64,000 nt of DNA from positions 558,001-622,000 of the forward strand of contig NZ_JARXVH010000003.1 in assembly GCF_029892565.1 (NCBI RefSeq), given 5' to 3'. The translations under genes and the position numbers were made by a program. The DNA is from Streptomyces pseudovenezuelae. Its GTDB lineage: Bacteria; Actinomycetota; Actinomycetes; Streptomycetales; Streptomycetaceae. Positions 62,248-64,000 of this stretch are shown piece by piece; positions within the stretch are counted from its first letter, which is position 1, and every line of letters begins with the position of its first letter. The notes below the pieces were generated by a model. It saw nothing but the letters and a program-made list of their open reading frames with translations, ran no database searches and was not told where the DNA came from.

Positions 62248-62260
62248 TACGCTGAACCGC
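62248..62260 (+). promoter_or_regulatory. Leaderless promoter of the histidine kinase gene
   Basis: TACGCT (62248-62253) is followed by exactly seven bases and then GTG 62261, with no ribosome site. A -35 is not obvious. Confidence 0.5.
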
Positions 62261-63481
62261 GTGGACTGGAAACTCCTGCTCAACCCGGCCGCCGGTCGGC
62301 TGCTCAAGATCAGCAGCCTGATCGCGTTCATCCTCACCTGGGCCGCGGACCTCGCCCTGCTCAGCAGGAGCCCCGATCCGTACGGATCGCCCACGACCTG
62401 GCTGCCCGTGTTCGTCACCGGCCCGCTGGTCGGGCTGCTCGCCCTCGGCCGGCCGCGCTCGGCCGGACTGGTCAAGCGGGTCGTCGGCGCGGTGACGATC
62501 TCCGTCGCGATGACCGTCTGGACCATGTTCGAACCCTCCGACCTGGGGTGGTGGGGGGCGCTGGAGACGGCCGGGCTGCTCGTCCTCGTCGTGCACACCA
62601 CCGGGTACGCCTGGCGGCCGGGTCTCGCGACCGCGTACACCCTCGCGGTGATCGCCGTGATCCTCGCGGTGCCGCTGCGCAGCGGATCACGAGGGGCGTT
62701 CGCCGCCGGCGGCTACGTCCTGACCATCGCCGTGGCGATCTGCGTCGTCATCGGCTGTGCCGTCCGCTCCCTGGAGGTCCGCAGGGAACGCGCCGTGCAC
62801 GACGTGCGCCAGGCCGAACGCCTGGCCCTCGCCCGTGATCTGCACGACCTGATCGCCCATCACATGACCGGCATCATCGTGCAGGCCAACGCCGCGCTGA
62901 CCATCAAGGCCACCGCCCCCGACAAGGTGGAGCCCATCCTGCGCGAGATCGCCCGGTCCGGCACGGAGACCCTGGAGTCGATGCGCCGCCTGGTACGCGT
63001 CCTGCGCGAGGACAACCACACCGCCCTGCGCCCCGGCGACCTGCTCACCGAGCTGGCCGACCTGGTCTCCGCCCACTCCACCGCCTCCGGCGACGCCACA
63101 CCCGCCCAACTGGAGGTCACGGCGGCGGCCCGCACCGCCCGCCTCAGCCCCGAGGTCGAACTCTCCGTGCAGCGGCTGGTCCAGGAGGCCCTCACCAACG
63201 TCCGCCGCCACGCCTCCGGCGCCCGCACCACCGTCCACCTGGACGTCGACCGTGCCTGGCTTGAGGTGACGGTCACCAACACCGCGCCCCGCCACAAGGC
63301 CGCCGTACCCGCCGGCGGTCGCGGCGGCTTCGGCCTGCTGGGCCTGCGCGAACGCGTCGAGGCCCTCGACGGCACCCTCGGCACCGGCGCGCTCCCCCAC
63401 GGCGGCTGGCAGGTCCAGGCCGCCTTCCCCCTGGCCGTGCCAGCCGACACCACCCTCCAGGCCGACCGGCCCGGGCGTTGA
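62261..63481 (+). CDS. Sensor histidine kinase (HisKA_3, NarL-type system)
   Basis: From GTG 62261 (VDWKLLLNPAAGRLLKISSLIAFILTW) the protein is 406 residues; the frame is open to 62192. Four or five transmembrane helices are followed by a dimerisation domain, RLALARDLHDLIAHHMTGIIVQ, with phospho-acceptor His195. A HATPase domain follows (QEALTNVRRHASG ... GGRGGFGLLGLRERVEALDG). It probably phosphorylates the response regulator encoded convergently 11 bp away. The signal is unknown; the neighbouring MMPL gene is a candidate target. Confidence 0.88.
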   Translation: MDWKLLLNPAAGRLLKISSLIAFILTWAADLALLSRSPDPYGSPTTWLPVFVTGPLVGLLALGRPRSAGLVKRVVGAVTISVAMTVWTMFEPSDLGWWGALETAGLLVLVVHTTGYAWRPGLATAYTLAVIAVILAVPLRSGSRGAFAAGGYVLTIAVAICVVIGCAVRSLEVRRERAVHDVRQAERLALARDLHDLIAHHMTGIIVQANAALTIKATAPDKVEPILREIARSGTETLESMRRLVRVLREDNHTALRPGDLLTELADLVSAHSTASGDATPAQLEVTAAARTARLSPEVELSVQRLVQEALTNVRRHASGARTTVHLDVDRAWLEVTVTNTAPRHKAAVPAGGRGGFGLLGLRERVEALDGTLGTGALPHGGWQVQAAFPLAVPADTTLQADRPGR

Positions 63482-63491
63482 CGGGCGGGCG

Positions 63492-64000
63492 TCACCGGGG
63501 CCGGTGCACCGCGCCGTGCTCCCACGCCCACGCGGCGACCTCCACCCGGTTGCGGGCGTCGAGCTTGGCCTGGATCCGCGCCAGATACGTCTTCACCGTC
63601 GACAGCGACAGAAACAGCGCGTCGCCGATCTCCTGATTGGTCCGCCCCACCGCCACCAGCCGCACGATGTCCAGCTCACGCTCACTGAGCCCACCGACCC
63701 CCGCGTCCCCCGACGCCGAACCCCGCTCGGTCTCCTCCAGCCGGCGCAGCAGCCGCACCGTCACCGCGGGCGACACCAGCGCGTCCCCCGGGCCGCCGCC
63801 TGCACCGCCTCCACCAACAGCCCCGGCGAGGCGTCCTTGAGCAGAAACCCGCACGCCCCGTTCCGCAGGCCGGTCCGTACGTAGTCGTCCTGGTCGAAGG
63901 TGGTGATCAGTACGACGTTCATCGGATCGACCACTCCCGGCCCCGCCAACTGCCGGACCACGTCCAGGCCGTCCAGGCGGGGCATGCGAATGTCGGTCAG
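63492..64000 (-). pseudogene. NarL-family response regulator, frameshifted and cut by window edge
   Basis: The upstream frame reads DIRMPRLDGLDVVRQL ... VVLITTFDQDDYVRTGLRNGACGFLLKDASPGLLVEAVQAAARG and is a receiver domain. The downstream frame reads GDALVSPAVTVRLLRRLEE ... LSERELDIVRLVAVGRTNQEIGDALFLSLSTVKTYLARIQAKL and is a LuxR-type DNA-binding domain. They are joined by a run of five C at 63785-63789; one more base would restore AAARGDALVSPAV in a single frame. This is either a real inactivating deletion or a base-calling error. The N terminus lies outside the window. Confidence 0.85.

Overview
This window is the origin-of-replication region of a Streptomyces chromosome (or that of a very close relative). 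The evidence is the very high GC content, the gene order gyrB-DUF721-recF-gnd-dnaN-oriC-dnaA-rpmH-rnpA-yidD-yidC-jag-rsmG-parA-parB, a DnaA with a very long domain II, repeated GTTTCACGTGAAAC parS sites, and the Streptomyces-type genes ssgR/ssgA, femX and a sigma-R-type promoter at trxBA. All calls come from reading the sequence; no database was searched. Nothing looks like an integrated mobile element, CRISPR array, tRNA or rRNA.

Layout. 1-7.4 kb: leftward replication genes (gyrB 5' end, a DciA-like DUF721 protein, recF, gnd, dnaN, dnaA) with oriC between dnaN and dnaA. 7.8-14.7 kb: rightward rpmH-rnpA-yidD-yidC-jag (ribosome, RNase P, membrane insertion), then rsmG-parA-parB and an acetyltransferase. 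14.8-24.5 kb: a leftward block reading, in transcription order, DUF6049 protein, murJ, pseudokinase, sigM, anti-sigma factor, trxB, trxA. 24.7-30.2 kb: CCA-adding enzyme (rightward), LppU-like protein, MFS transporter, inositol-phosphate synthase and its PadR regulator (leftward). 30.4-37.7 kb: cell-envelope genes (class A PBP, GT87 glycosyltransferase, alanine-racemase-like protein, FemX, small membrane protein). 37.9-43.7 kb: rpsF-ssb-rpsR-rplI, a MATE exporter, dnaB and an HD hydrolase. 43.8-53.7 kb: mixed metabolic and regulatory genes (serine hydrolase, two GNATs, HAD phosphatase, flavohemoglobin-like protein, Nudix, LysR, cystathionine gamma-lyase, tyrosine phosphatase, small membrane proteins). 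53.9-64 kb: ssgR-ssgA (sporulation septation), a YibE/F protein with a His-rich tail, riboswitch-controlled thiC, an MMPL transporter and a two-component pair whose response regulator is frameshifted and cut by the window edge.

How it fits together. Replication initiation (DnaA, oriC, DnaB, DciA-like loader, SSB, DnaN, RecF, gyrase) and segregation (ParA, ParB, thirteen exact parS sites plus three with one mismatch) are encoded side by side. DnaA boxes occur outside oriC: at the dnaA promoter, upstream of parA, and as a cluster upstream of dnaB. Inside oriC, a TAG-repeat tract abutting paired DnaA boxes matches the DnaA-trio unwinding element. parS sites also sit in unexpected places: at the centre of terminator-like perfect palindromes, within coding sequence, and (degenerate) inside the thiC TPP riboswitch. 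I did not find a clearly new multi-gene system. The most interesting material is regulatory DNA rather than genes.
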